A DNA stretch of 64,000 bases. It comes from Daphnia carinata. Its lineage: Eukaryota > Arthropoda > Branchiopoda > Diplostraca > Daphniidae. Below, piece after piece: positions 1-12,290 of the stretch. The notes under the pieces were generated by a model, which did no database searches, had not been told where the DNA came from, and saw nothing but the letters and a program-made list of their open reading frames with translations. The stretch's first letter is position 1. Each line of letters starts with the position of its first letter. The DNA lies in NCBI RefSeq assembly GCF_022539665.2, contig NC_081332.1:6972303-7036302 (forward strand), written 5' to 3'. The translations under genes and the position numbers were made by a program.

Positions 1-2
1 GT

Positions 3-3000
3 GAGATGGAATCGCTCGGAGAAAAGGGGGAAGAGAATTGTAAAGTCGAAGAAGGCATAAAGGATAAAGGAGAAAACGTACCGATCTATTTGACCTACTC
101 TCCGCGTCTCATATTCGAAGAAGTCAACTGTAAGGGATTGGCCGTCAAGGCAGTTATTGATACTGGAGCCGTAATTTCAGTTGCTTCGCCAAGCCTGCAA
201 GAAAAGCTAAAAGCACCGTTGGTGGAATGGGAAGGACCGGCCATCATTATGGTAAATGGTCAAAGTACACAACCTCTTGGTGCCATTCAGTTGGAAATTG
301 AACATCGGGGCCACAAGGCCAGTGGAAAAATCATTCTCTTGGAAATGAAAGGAATAGAACTACTGTTAGGGAACGATTTTTTAAGCCAGTTTGAGCGATT
401 GGTGGTTCAGTACAAGAAGACGGGGGCAGTGGCATCTCTAGGTGAATTGCCAGTGAATGTAATCAACGAGCAGATAATCTCGCCTCCAAAGCTGGTAGCC
501 AAGATAGGAAGAATGCTGCCACCGAGAACCTTTGCTCTAGTGGAAGTAGAGCTTACCGCGCAAGAGAAAAACATTTGGATGGTAGAGCCTTCGGACAAGT
601 TAGCTCGAGTCAAAGGCATTACTACTGGGAAGGTATTTGTGTCCAGTGAATCCCCGCTAAACCGAGTGTTTGTTGTGAACTTAACGTACCAGAGAGCCTA
701 TATCCGAGAGGGGACCGTTTTGGGACAGATGGAAGAAATAGAACCTGTTGTTGTGACAATAGATGAGGAAGAGAAAATGGGAATAAAGGATGACGAGGAG
801 AATCTAGCCGTAATGGCACTCAGTCGAGGAAAGTTCTCTCCGTCCAGCGTCGCCCCTATTCCCAGGGAGACATTCAGGGCTAGGATTGCCGAAAGCTTAT
901 CACCCCCAGAAACAGAGAGATTGATTGACCTGTTAGAAGAATTTCATTCATGCTTCGCGCTGGCCGATAGTGAGCTGGGAGTTTGTCGTGTGGCCAAGCA
1001 TCGAATCGACACGGGCAACACACCACCAGTTCACCAACCTCCGTACAAGAGCGCATGGAAAGAACGAGCCATTGTACAGCGACAGGTCGACGAGATGCTG
1101 GAAAAAGGTGTCATTGAGCCTTCCACCAGCCCTTGGGCATCGCCAGTTGTCTTGGTGAAAAAGAAAGATGGAAATTGGAGATTCTGCGTGGACTATCGGA
1201 AGCTAAACGTCGTCTCTGTGCAAGATGTTTACCCACTACCGCGGATTGAGGAAACCCTAGCCAGGATGGGGAACGCCTGCATTTTTTCGACAATGGATTT
1301 AGAAAGCGGATACTGGCAAGTGCCTATGGACGAAGCTGATAAAGCCAAAACAGCATTTATCACGCCCGACGGGCTCTACCAATTTTTGGTAATGCCGTTT
1401 GGTTTAGCTTCCGCTCCCGGAACATTCCAACGGATGATGGACCTGGTACTAGCCGGGCTCCGATGGACGATCTGCCTCGTCTACTTAGACGATATCATCA
1501 TCTACGCGGGGGATACCAGGGAACATCTAATACGACTCCGGCAGGTACTGAGTGCCTTACACAAAGCTGGATTAAAGATCAAACTAGTAAAGTGCCAATT
1601 TGCAGCCCGGGAAGTAAAAGCCTTAGGGCACGTAATCAGCGGGGAAGGCATACGCCCAGACCCAGAAAAACTAAAGGCAATTGAAAAATTTCCGTCTCCG
1701 TGTTCCTTTCATAAACCCGCTGACCGACTAAAATGTGTTAGGAGCTTTATCGGACTCTGTTCGTACTACAGGCGATTCATTGCGCAGTTTGCGCATACTG
1801 CTAAACCCCTAACAGACATGTTTTAAAAAAGGGCATGCTTTGTATGGAGAGAACCTCAAGAAGAAAGCTTCAATTTATTAAAACAAGCGCTGATCAGAGC
1901 CGCTACGTTAGCCTATCCTGATTTTTCCAAACCTTTCGAGATCCATCCTGACGCGTGCGATTACGGTCTTGGAGCGGTGTTGTTACAACGCATCGACAAC
2001 GTGGAGAGACCCCTCGCCTACGCGAGTCGTCTCTTGACAAAAGGCGAGAACAATTATTCCATCACGGAAAAAGAATGCCTCGCGATGGTCTGGGCGGTGA
2101 AGAAATTTAGAAGCTACATTTGGGGAATTGAGACCGTGGTTGTGACTGACCATCACGAGCTTTGTTGGCTGTTAAGTAAAAAGGATCTGGCCGGACGTTT
2201 GGCTCGTTGGAGCCTGCAATTACAAGAATTTTTACTAAGGATTGTACACCGTAACGGTAGACTGCATGCGGATGCGGACACGTTATCGCGTTATCCAGTC
2301 AACATTGTCACAGAAACAGATGTGTCACTACCCTGCATAGTGGCAGCCTTAAGTATCGATCATGACAATAAAGAGAAATTACAACGCGCCCAGCAAGAGG
2401 AATGGGATCAAGTGTTTGCTGCAATCAAACGAGGAAAACTCCGAGGGCAGTATCGGATTCAAGATGGCCTGTTATTCTGCGAGAAGATCGTCGATGATGG
2501 ACGACTCCTAAAACTGTGTGTACCCCAAACATTCAAAGAAGAGGTTATGCGCGCTTGCCATCATGACATCACGGCTGGACACCTCGGAACTAGACGCACT
2601 CTAGCGAAAGTGCGAGCTCGTTACTATTGGTGGAAAATGGACGAAGACGTTAGTAGATTCGTTCGCAGTTGTCGAGAATGCCAATCACGTAAGTCAGTGT
2701 ACCAGCGGCCAGCCGGGTACATGGAAGTAATAAAAACAGAACGTCCGTTTGAAAGGTTGGGAATAGATATCCTGGGACCGTTCCCACTATCAAAAATGGG
2801 GAACAAACACATCGTCGTGGCAGTAGATTATGTTACGAAATGGGCAGAAACTAGAGCGCTTCCGAGTGCCGACGCCAAAGAAGTGGCCGATTTCCTGGTA
2901 AAAAGTGTGTTGTTACGTCATGGCGCCCCGCGCCAGCTAACTACGGATAGAGGCCGCTGTTTCATCGCAGAACTCACCCAACATGTGGTGAAGGCCATGG

Positions 3001-3722
3001 AGACTAACCACCGTATGACAACGGCCTATCGTCCGCAAGCGAACGGCTTGGTGGAACGGCTGAATCACACGCTGTCTGACATGCTTTCAATGTATGTCAG
3101 CTCAGATCATCGGGACTGGGATGAGTCACTACCCTACGTGACGTTCGCGTACAATACCAGCCGTCAAGAGACCACCGGAAAGACGCCATTTTACTTGGTG
3201 TATGGGAGAGAAGCCGTTCTCCCCATCGACGCGATGGTAGGCGCGGATCCCAACCCTGCGTCGCCAAAGGACAGGGATCCGACCGAATGGGCAATCGAAC
3301 GTCTCCAACAGGCACGATTGTTAGTGCAGGAGCGCGCAGCCCTTATACACCGTAACCAAAAGGAACAGTATGACAAAAGAAGGAGAGAAGCACCCACTTA
3401 CCTGCCTGGAGACGAAGTTCTGGTGTACAAACCTATTCGAAAGGTAGGAAGATCGGAAAAACTTTTGAATCGATGGTATGGTCCATATAAAGTGGTACGC
3501 CAGACCACCCCAAGCAACTACGAAATACGCCTAGGCCGCTCTCCCAAAACAGAGATAGTACATGTCGAGCGTATGAAATCATTCATTGATGTCGTTGGAA
3601 CTCCGCCACCGCTCCCCAAGCCGGACAGCAAGGATGTATCCCCGGAAACGTCACAATCTAACTTACACGAGGCGTCGCCAACTGCCGCCCCAGAAGGGTC
3701 AGCGACCCCGAAACGAAACTGA
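3..3722 (+). pseudogene. pol: Gypsy pol: protease, RT, RNase H, integrase (one in-frame stop)
   Basis: The frame is open from the window edge. An aspartic protease motif (IDTGA) sits near residues 51-55 counted from the ATG at 6. RT follows with the active-site YLDD near residue 493 (nt 1482-1493). RNase H runs across nt 1900-2300. Integrase has an HHCC zinc finger at about 2555-2690 and a catalytic core with D in GIDILGP, D in TTDRG (about 2940) and E in GLVERL (about 3050). A TAA at 1824-1826 interrupts the same frame between RT and RNase H. The frame stays open on both sides, so this is a single point break. The integrase tail is Pro-rich and overlaps env in another frame (3586-3722). Family assignment is firm; activity of this copy is unlikely because of the stop. 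Confidence 0.9.
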
Positions 3723-5778
3723 CGATGGTCAACGGAATCAGGAAAGTGATGTCAATGGAATGGGGACCCCGCCTGCAGAGGAGACGGTACCGGAACCAGG
3801 AATACCAACAGCAACCCCGGATGGGACTGGTTTAAGACGATCAGCTCGAGGAAGGATACCGAGGAAGCAATTCATACTAGCACTACCATTTTTCCTTTTG
3901 TTTTTGACACTAAACGCACCGTTGAAAATATCGGCAAAAGAGATCGTGGCCTACCAAGGAGTAATCTTCAAACCCGAAAAAGATGTAGCCTTCTCAGACT
4001 CAGAATGGATAGTTGTCTCCGACTTCACCTTCGACACTCTAGAAAAAGTCATTAAACAATTACAGTTTATATTAGAAGTGCGAATGGGTACATTGATTTA
4101 CCGGAACGACGCCTTGGAAGACAAATTCAAAGAACGTTTTCGGCGGCAGCTGAATGTTCGCACACAGGTAGAAATAGCAAAACTGCGTGAAAGCCATCTA
4201 CGACTTAATGAGTTGAAGGAGGCCGTTGGAATAAAGGATCCAAGAAGGAAGAGAGCAATAGCTGATGGCGGAGGAAAGATCCTAAACTGGCTGTTTGGAG
4301 TAGCCACGCAGGAAGACCTAGAACATGTGAACGAGAGAATAAACAAATTATCCACAGAAACCACGTCAATTGTGCACGCCATGGAGGTTCACGCATCTCT
4401 AATTAATGAAACCTTGTGGGAAACTCAGGCTGCAGCAAAAGCCATCGGAGAGTTACGGGTCACCTTTAACCACGTCGAAGCCGAAGCATGGAAGGTCAGC
4501 CAACAAGTTGGAAGTTTTCAGCAAGAGATGGAGCGGCAAGCGTCAGCCACCGTGAAAATCGATAATGTCTTTCGACACGTTCAGAAATCCCTCGCTTGGA
4601 TAGACGAATCGGTGACCAATTTCGCCGTTGGACTAGCGACAATGGCGACAGAAAGGCTACCAGCTACGCTTTTTCCGCCTAAGCAAGTAGAGTTAGTGTT
4701 AAAAGAAGTGAAAAACACCTTGCCAACGGGTTGGACGCTGAGTCCTTCAATCCAAATGGGTGATGTTTGGAAATTCTATAAAGAAGCCACAGTTTTAGTA
4801 GCCGCGGTAGATGACTTTTTAAGGATCTTTATTCACTTACCTGTGTTTGAATTTCCATTTAGCTTTACGCTTTACGAAGTGGTTAGTCTGCCGCGCCCGG
4901 TGAATGATGCGACACAAGGTGCCCAATTTCATCCTTTACCACCGTATCTGGCTGTGGCAACCGACCAGCAAACATTTGTGGAACTATCAGCAAAAGACGC
5001 GTCTCGTTGCTTAACATCGCCCACGGCAATTTGTCCAATAAGTAGAGCCATCAACAAAAAACACCGCGAGCCGGGATGTGCCATGGCCCTATTTTTAAAA
5101 GATGAAGAATTAAGCCATAAGAATTGTGCAACCAAATTGTCAAAGTGGGATGGACAACAGACGGCGTATTTGGGAAACCGTCGCTGGGGTTTTTCTGCCG
5201 TCAAAGATACTACAATTACGATATCCTGTCCAAGTAATCGACGAACGTCAAATACGATAATCAAACGAGAGTCGTTCGACATATTCGAAGTGCCCATGTC
5301 CTGTTCGGTATATACAGATGACTAGATCTTCCAAGCCAGCCTCAAGAAAAATATCCGCCATTCTTCAGGCAATAGAACGCTCCCTTCTTTAGCCGAATTA
5401 GAGGAAGAAGGACAAGTGTGGCAAGAGGACAAGGCACCTGATATCACAAACCTACGGCCTCGTTATATCACGGACTGGAACAATGTCACGTTGTTATCTC
5501 GCCGCACGATGACGCAAGCACGGATTTCCCTGATGGCACAACACTTACGGTCATTGGAAGAAGAGGAGCAAGAGAGAAAAGGCGTAGATCATCTAGGAAC
5601 AATTCGTTACCCCTACGAATGGGTCGCCGTACTGCTGGCTCTATGTACCGGCCTATCATTATTCGCGTTCTTCTCTCGCCGCTATGCCCTTTTCACGCTC
5701 GGAAATCTATCCAACCGAGTGGCTGAATTGGAACGCCGCCTTGCGACACATGAAGCGTTGATAGAGGAGGAAGTGTAA
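3586..5778 (+). pseudogene. env: Envelope gene, baculovirus-F/errantivirus-like (one in-frame stop)
   Basis: This is a frame-1 ORF that begins inside the 3' end of pol and is expected to be expressed from spliced RNA. A hydrophobic signal-like stretch (FILALPFFLLFL) is encoded near 3872-3910. A basic furin-type site RRKR is encoded near 4242-4256, followed by a Gly-rich fusion-peptide-like segment and FGVATQEDLEHV, then heptad-like helices. This is the layout of the F-type fusion proteins carried by insect errantiviruses and baculoviruses. A TAG at 5323-5325 interrupts the frame, which stays open to 5778. The downstream part carries the membrane anchor (about 5619-5690) and a short cytoplasmic tail. 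The stop separates ectodomain from anchor, so this copy would give a soluble truncated product at most. Confidence 0.8.
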
Positions 5779-6263
5779 TTTTACCTGCATTGGAGTAATT
5801 TTATGTGTTTTTGTAGTCCCACAGTAGTCTGATTTTTTTTTACTTACTCTTTTTGGTGTTCACATTACTTTGTAGTAATTGATGGTTCCTTTCACTCCAT
5901 TTATTTGTTAAACTCACACAAACATCGGCACTAGAACGGCACTTTAGAAAAGCAGCGGGAACGATGTCTTGTAGGATCGAGAGTTAAGAACAGACTGAAT
6001 AGCGTGGGTGGAAAAGGACGCTAACTCGCCCACGCCATCTCTTGGCTGGCCGATGAGTATTTGTACCGCGAGCGCTAGATGGCGTGGCGGCTGCCCAAAC
6101 TTTTATTCGTAGAAAATGCTTTTATTTACTTTATCCCCTTTTATAAGTAAAGTCCATGTCGTGTAATCCCTCTCTTCCCCGTAACACACAAAAAAAAAAA
6201 AAAATTAGATTTTAGAATTCGACACAAACGCGATCGGGACGATTCGCGACTTAAGGAGGGGGA
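5779..6263 (+). other. 3' untranslated region and polypurine tract of the gypsy element
   Basis: No ORF of note. The stretch ends in the purine run AAGGAGGGGGA (6253-6263), directly before the LTR start. That is the expected plus-strand primer for reverse transcription. An A-run lies at about 6190-6204. Confidence 0.75.
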
Positions 6264-6529
6264 TGTTACGTTGGCAATATCCGATTTGCCACTGCAGTAG
6301 CGACAACAGCGCTAGGACGGAAATCCCGCCCCAATTATGGCCGTCCATTGGAGCACCACCCTCGTCGCCGGATATAAAAGGGGCGATATTGCACTTCTGT
6401 GTGGCTTTTTGATTAATTGGTTAGGGCAATTAGTTTGCAGTTGTGTTATTAAGCCTTTTGGTGAAATACACATTATCTTTTAATCTGAAGCACGACGTCT
6501 CTATCTTGGTACAAGATCCATCCGTGACA
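6264..6529 (+). repeat. 3' LTR of the env-bearing gypsy element (266 bp)
   Basis: The LTR starts TGTTACG and ends CGTGACA, a 7-base near-perfect terminal inverted pair with TG...CA ends. It follows the polypurine tract immediately. A TATA box (GATATAAAAG) lies at 6371-6380, marking the U3/R boundary region. The 5' partner is outside the window, so the target duplication cannot be verified. Confidence 0.85.
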
Positions 6530-7479
6530 ATATATTAAAATCATAACCTACTGCTATAAATATGCCAAGCGATTACTGCTGACTGTTACCTTGGAGCGCT
6601 TTTCACCAAAGCAATAAATAGTTCGAGCAAAACTGGAATATGCAATTTGCGCAGGAACGTCTATGAGTCAAACTTAAATAGTTAATGCATGGCTTTTTTA
6701 AAGAGCAATATTTTGTGAAAGAATAACTTCACCTTTAGTCCGAAAGAACCATCTACGTCTCTGGTAATAACTCGCGTTTTTCCAGCTATTATAAATGAAT
6801 TTTTGCGTTTCGAGTCTTGTTTTCCCCCTTATGCATATTTTCAAGCAGCTATTGTTTACCTAATTATACATCATATACTACAGTGAAATATAATAAAGCT
6901 TTGCATTTGCGGTCAACAAAACTACTAACAATTACAAATCCATTTTAATTATTTTGTACCATTAAGGACTTCTTTTAATGAGTCTGTTATTAGTGAAGAC
7001 ACTAAACCTTTTAAAATGAATCTAACATTTTTTTTTCTTCAAATTTTCCAAAATCATGGAAGGCATGCCAATGTATTTTTATAAAAGACTATCGCGCCAT
7101 GTCTTGCACATGAAAGAACACGAGTTTAGCTCATCTATGAGTTGGTATCAGTATTTCATACGATAAGTTTTCTTTTTTTTTTTTGATTTGGTTTAATTAC
7201 TTTATGTTCTGTCTTTTCAGTTTCTTTTTCTTAATGTTGGCTTTTCTCTTTTACTGTTGTTGTTCCTTTCTCTTTTCCTTTTCTTCAGGTTTCCAGGTCC
7301 AGTCTCACAAAACAAAGTCCTTCATGGTAGAAAACTGTGGCTCATAGACGTTCCTACGCAAATTGAATATTCCAGTTTTGCTCGAACTATTTATTGCTTT
7401 GCTGAAAAGCGCTCCAAGGTAACAGTCAGCAGTAATCGCTTGGCATATTTATAGCAGTAGGTTATGATTTTAATATATT
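6530..7479. mobile_element. Foldback/MITE element with ~138-bp terminal inverted repeats
   Basis: Bases 6530-6667 and 7341-7479 are inverted copies of each other with only about three mismatches seen by eye. The centre (6668-7340) has no coding capacity; it is AT-rich with T-runs. This is a non-autonomous DNA transposon. The gypsy LTR ends at 6529, exactly where the left inverted repeat becomes visible, so the retroelement appears to have inserted into the outer part of the left repeat. The superfamily is not assignable because the outer left end and its target duplication are hidden. Confidence 0.8.
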
Positions 7480-7769
7480 TATTAGGCTCTTTGTAATCGT
7501 GAAAAGAATTGAAAATGTGATAAGGAAATAAATGGTATGAGAATCAATATTGAATTATAATAGTTTTATTTGTCCTTATCTCAAACGATAGCTTAAGTTT
7601 GTAATGTTCTTCCTATATAAATTATTTATCAAATGTTAATAATAATAAACTAGTCTTCGTATTAACATATCTTTGTTCCCAGCAACCACAAAAGCCACGC
7701 GGAACTCATTCAGTTTCCGTATTTACAACAAATCAGTGGTCTTTACCTATGGCATAGGTATCGACAAAG
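7480..7769. other. Intergenic AT-rich DNA
   Basis: No ORF, repeat or splice-like structure that I can support. It lies between the right inverted repeat of the MITE and the env remnant of the next gypsy element. Confidence 0.5.
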
Positions 7770-7849
7770 CCTTGATGGAATGAGATATTGAATGGAGATA
7801 TTGATGGAATGATGGTTAGTAAGTGGATGAATATTATTATCAGTTCCAT
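7770..7849 (-). pseudogene. Env signal-peptide remnant of gypsy A
   Basis: The ATG at 7849 lies just after the pol stop at 7876-7878. It opens with MELI and a hydrophobic run ending LLTIIPS, matching the first residues of the env at 17952. The similarity is lost after about 25 codons, so the rest of env has been deleted from this copy. Confidence 0.6.
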
Positions 7850-7875
7850 CTGTGAAATAAAAATTTGAAGGTTTT

Positions 7876-10800
7876 TTAGAATCTTGATACTTCATTACGT
7901 TGCCGTAAGTTGTATCGTGGATTCGTCATTCTAGTAGGCGCAGGATAATTTGGTATAGGACCGGGAATATTTGGTGTGGTGATGTTGTGAAACTCTTCTT
8001 CTGTCGTTTGATATATACACTTTTTAGGGGGAGGCTTTCTTTCGTTGTTGCTGCTGTGTTTTCTTGGCCTTCCTGGCCCTCTTCGTACTGCCTCATTACC
8101 CGGTCGGTTGATCTCATATGATGTCCCTTCTGTTCCTTTATTTCCTGGGACGTACAATTTTAGGCGGTTGACGTGTACTATTGATTTTAGTTTTTCACTG
8201 TTGGCATTTTGAATCTCGTAAGTGAGATCTGAGTAATTTTTGGTAATTTTGAATGGTCTATTCCACTTGTTGATGAGTTTTCCGGCAGTTGGTGGGGCTT
8301 TTAGTAGCACAAAATCACCAATGTTGTATTTAATTGCTTTTGTTCCTTCGTCGTAATATCTTTTTTGTCTTGTCTGCGCCCGAAATAGGTGTTCCTTCGC
8401 TAGTTGCTGAGCCTTCTTCCATTGATGTGAGTACATTACACTGGTGTCTTCGTATGTCTCGTATCGTCTGTCTATTTTGATGTCGTTCGAGAGCACAGGG
8501 TGTCTTCCAAAGAATAGGAAGAATGGGGTTTGTTGTAGTGTTGATTGCTTCGCTGTGTTGTAAGCAAATGTGACGAACGGGAGATATTTGTCCCAATTTC
8601 CAGGTTCACTTCCCACGTAGCAAGCTAACATGTTACACAGGGTTCTGTTAAATCGTTATACTAATCCGTGTGTTTGGGGGTGGTATCCTGTTCTTATTTG
8701 TTTGATCTTGAACATTTTGCAAATTTCTTGGATTAAGTACGACAGGATGTTAGTCCCTTGATCTGTTAGGACTACTTCGGGGGATCCATATTTCGTATAA
8801 ATATCATAAACCAAGATTGTAGCAATTGTTTGGGCAGTGTGATCTTTCATCGGCACTAAAAAAACGAAACGACTGGTGTAATCTGATAGGACTAAAATGT
8901 ACCTATGTCCCTTTTCGCTTATTGGAACTGGACCCACAATATCCATCGCAAGTCTTTCCCACACCCTTTCAGCTGGGGACATAGGTTGCAATGGTGCTTT
9001 ACTTCCTCCCATAGCTGTGCGTTTTACGCATTTTAAGCAATTTTTGATGTATTCTGTTACGTTTTGTCGCATGTGTGGAAAGAAGTATTGCTCTCGCAGT
9101 CTGGCTATTGTTTTTTTCTATTCCTAAATGTCCTGCTAACATGTGGTCATGATTTGCTTGTAAGATCCCTGTGACTGACGTCCTAGGGACTACTAGGTTT
9201 CCTTGCCTATCCGTTAATAAACCTTTTTCGTTGATTATAAAGCTGCTTCTAAATCTGTTACTTTTCTGATCTTCTTGTATATTCATCATTAATTTTTGGC
9301 AATATTTATCTGCTTGCTGTTGTTCTAGCCATTTGTCTTCTCTCCAAGACCTTTTGCTTTCACTTCCAATTTCTCTTTCCATACCGTTGCTTTCCTTTTT
9401 ATGATTTTCCCTTTCAAAACTTTCACTTTCTGTCTGACTACTTTCGTTTTCTCTCTCAAGTTGTTCTTGTTTCCTTAATTTTTCAATTTGTAGTTTGTTT
9501 TTTATTCTTTCACTTTCTTTTCGATTTCTTTCAAGCTCTTTTATGACAATTTCTTTTTCCTTTGCCCTTGTTTCTACTCTTGCTAGTGGCACTATGGGAA
9601 TACGGCTTAGGGTGTCAGCATTTTGGTGCGACTTCCCAGGCCGGTATCCAATGACGATGTCAAATTCTTGTAGTTTGAGTGCCCATCTAGCTAATCTTCC
9701 TGCGGGTTCGGTCTTGCTCATTAACCATTCTGAAGGTCTATGGTCGGTAAATACGGTAAATCTGCGTCCGTATAGATATGTCCTAAATACGTCAATTGCG
9801 TGGATAATTTCGTAAGCCTCTTTCTCTGTGGTTGACCACTTGGCCTCGCGATCGTTCAGATGTTTAGAGCTATACGCGATGACGACTTCCACGTCGTCTG
9901 ATTCACGGGTTTCCCGTACGTCGGACTCCGCTGAATCCGCTGATTGAGGTAGAGTCTGCATCTGAGCCAAGACTGCTCCTATTCCATATCCTGAAGCATC
10001 TGTGTAGATGATAAATTCGCGCGTGAAATATGGATACCCTAGGATAGGTCTAGTTATGAGACAGTTCTTGATACAGTCAAAAGCGTCCTTTTGTTCCTCT
10101 CCCCATTTCCACTCGGCTGATTTTCTCGTTAGCGCTGTCAGTGGGTGGGCTTTATCAGCAAAAGCCCTGATGAATTTTCTATAATAGCTAGCCAGACCTA
10201 AAAATGAGCTCAATTCTTTCACGTTTTTGGGAGCGGGGTATTCTATGATTGCTTCTAATTTTTCCGTACTCGGTGTTATTCCTTTTTTCGAAACAATGTA
10301 TCCTAAATAATCTAATTCTTCCTTGAAAAATTCGCATTTCTTCCGTTTTAACTTTAGTCCTGCGTCTTTAAGAAGCTTAAACACCGCTTCTAGATGTGTC
10401 ACATGTTCAGCAATATCATTACTGAACACTATGATGTCATCCAGATAAACCAATGCGAACCTGAACAATACTGATTTCAAGATGTTATTCATTGCACGTT
10501 GAAAAGTGCTTGATGCATTTGTTAATCCAAATGGCATTCTATTAAATTCGTATTGTCCAAGTTCACAGATGAAAGCGCTTTTGTGTTTGTCACTTTCTTC
10601 TATCTCGATCTGCCAGTAGCCGCTCAGTAAGTCCAATGTTGAGAAGTAAACTGATCCACTCAATGCTTCAATGGTGTCATCAACTCTTGGTAATGGATAT
10701 TTGTCTTTTACGGTTATTTTGTTTAGTGCCCTATAATCAATACAGATACGCATTTCTTCGTCTTTTTGGGTACCATTACAATGGCTGCTGCAAATGAACT

Positions 10801-11716
10801 GTGACTTTCTCTAGTAATTTTGTTACTTAACATTACTTCAATTTTTGTTTTTACAATATGTTTTAATGCTTCTGGAGTTCTGCGCAATCTTAGAGTAATT
10901 GGGGCGTTGTATCCTATGTTAATGGGATGCTTTACATCAGTTGCTAGGCCCAAATCTGATTCTTTTTCTGCGAATAGGGCCCCATGTTTTTTTAATAGAA
11001 TTTCAATTTTAATGCGTATCTCTTCAGAGATGTTGGTTGTTTCACCTTCGTGGCTTTGTCTGATTCGTTTTGATTTCATATTATTGTCTGATTGGGAAAA
11101 AGATTCTAGGCTGCGGTAATCTGCTTCTGTAAGGTCATTGTTATCGTTATTTTCTGGTTTTTGGTCTGGGAGGAGTGGAATGTGAATGCCTACTTTGCCA
11201 AATGTTAGGCTATATATTGGGTGTATATTTGTTCCAAAGTTGTGTTCTACCCCAAAATGGTCGTAATTGATCTGTCTGTTTCTAGTATTAATTTTTACAT
11301 TGTTGCTTGATAAGAAGTCTAAGCCCAGGATACAAGTTTCACTTAAGTTTCCCATGATAAAGAAATGATGATTAATAACGTGATTGTCGTTAATGATAAT
11401 TGAAAATTCAAATTTTCCCATTGATTTTAGTATTTCCCCTGAAACCGTTCTAAATATTGGTGAGGGAGTGTTTTTAATTTCTTTAAGTTCTTCCCTCTTC
11501 TTTAGGTTGAAAAATATGCTGTCTGAAATTAAACTGGCTGCGGCCCTTGTATCTACTAAAGCGTATTTCTTTTCCAAAAATTCTAACGGGTAAACGTATT
11601 AGTTTGGGTATCGCTGATTCTAAATTATTTGTTGGGGAATTATTTGGTAAGGATATCGTGTTTACTACATTGGACGGCGGTTCGGATTGTTGATACGTGC
11701 CATATCTGTCCAACAT
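7876..11716 (-). pseudogene. pol: Gypsy A pol (protease, RT, RNase H, integrase), multiply broken
   Basis: The protease region at 11577-11500 reads DTRAAAS where the family motif is DTGAAAS, so a catalytic-loop glycine is replaced. RT has YLDD at about 10448-10459. RNase H carries YTDASGYG and DHRPSEW. A Glu/Lys/Ser-rich linker follows. The integrase zinc finger begins at HDHMLAGHLG, and the core (DIVGP, TDQGT) and Arg-rich tail end at 7876. Breaks are a frame change near 11580-11650, a frame change near 10760 just before RT motif 1, a frame change in a T7 run near 9111-9117 inside the zinc finger, and an in-frame TAA at 8656-8658 replacing the catalytic-Glu position. Such a copy cannot make a working polyprotein. 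Confidence 0.85.
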
Positions 11717-11867
11717 TCTCGTGGAATGCGTCCTCTTTTATTGCCATTGTAACAGATAATAATCTTATTCCCAAGGGTGTCGAGGGTGTTTGGCTGGTTT
11801 TGTCGCTGCTATGGGTATTGTTGAGGATAACCCGGGTTTTGTTGATACACTTGTTGATTGTTGTGTG

Positions 11868-12070
11868 TGTAAAGTTCCTTATACCTCGTGTATTACAGTG
11901 GATTGTCGTAACAATTCCGAATTTCATGGTACAAACATGCAGTATTTATACTACTTAAGAACACACAAATTGAAGGTGAAATGGGAGGGGATACGTTCAC
12001 TTTCACTTGTGAAACGCTTGAGGGATGTAAAGGGTGTAGCTGTCTTTGGATAGCCTTTGGGCTCGTTACA
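11868..12070 (-). repeat. LTR of gypsy B, lower copy (203 bp)
   Basis: On the minus strand it starts TGTAACGAGCCC and ends ACTTTACA. It aligns end to end with 23281-23483 and has the same length. A TATA box (TATAAATA on the minus strand) lies near 11944-11951. Alignment stops abruptly at both ends, which fixes the borders. On its inner minus-strand side it is preceded by a purine tract, as expected for a 3' LTR. Confidence 0.85.
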
Positions 12071-12085
12071 TTCCTTCCCCTCTTC
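12071..12085 (-). other. Polypurine tract of gypsy B
   Basis: The minus strand reads GAAGAGGGGAAGGAA directly before the LTR start TGTAAC. This is the standard position of the plus-strand primer. Confidence 0.7.
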
Positions 12086-12290
12086 AATAATAAGAATTGG
12101 TCCACCAATTTGCTTTTTCCGTCACCGTCTACAGTTGTTGCTATGGATGAATAATAAAACTTGTTCCTTCACCAAAAACATATAAAAAAGAGTCATATGT
12201 GTTTTTTAAAAAGATTGTTGACGTAGTGCCTCCTTTCTTTTCTGCTTTGATTCTAGCTTTTCTTTCTGCCTGGTATTTCGGCTATATTGA
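12086..12290. other. Spacer between polypurine tract and small ORF
   Basis: AT-rich, no recognisable gene. It would be the 3' untranslated part of element B. Confidence 0.4.

Larger units (their letters stand above)
1..6529 (+). mobile_element. Env-bearing Ty3/gypsy retrotransposon, 5' end cut by window
   Basis: The order protease, reverse transcriptase, RNase H, integrase, envelope, polypurine tract and 3' LTR is that of an insect errantivirus-type Ty3/gypsy element. Gag and the 5' LTR lie outside the window. Only one in-frame stop in pol and one in env are visible, so this copy is young or recently inactivated. The LTR ends directly against a terminal inverted repeat of another element at 6530, in an ATATATT stretch. 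AT-rich targets of that kind are known for errantiviruses. Horizontal or infectious spread is possible from the presence of env but is inference. Confidence 0.9.
7770..11867 (-). mobile_element. Gypsy element A: gag-NC tail, pol, env remnant; no LTR of its own seen
   Basis: On the minus strand this runs from a nucleocapsid tail (about 11867-11700) through protease, RT, RNase H and integrase to an env remnant at 7849-7770. It is clearly the same family as the copy at 11868-23483: pol, NC and even the env signal peptide align over their full lengths by eye. It begins exactly at the inner edge of the LTR at 11868, without a leader or primer-binding site, so it is truncated or joined by recombination. 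No 3' LTR is seen below 7770. Confidence 0.8.

Noticed and set aside
4098..4396. Minus-strand ORFs of 60-95 codons under env and pol of the first gypsy element
   Set aside because: They mirror strongly supported plus-strand genes and have no motifs of their own.
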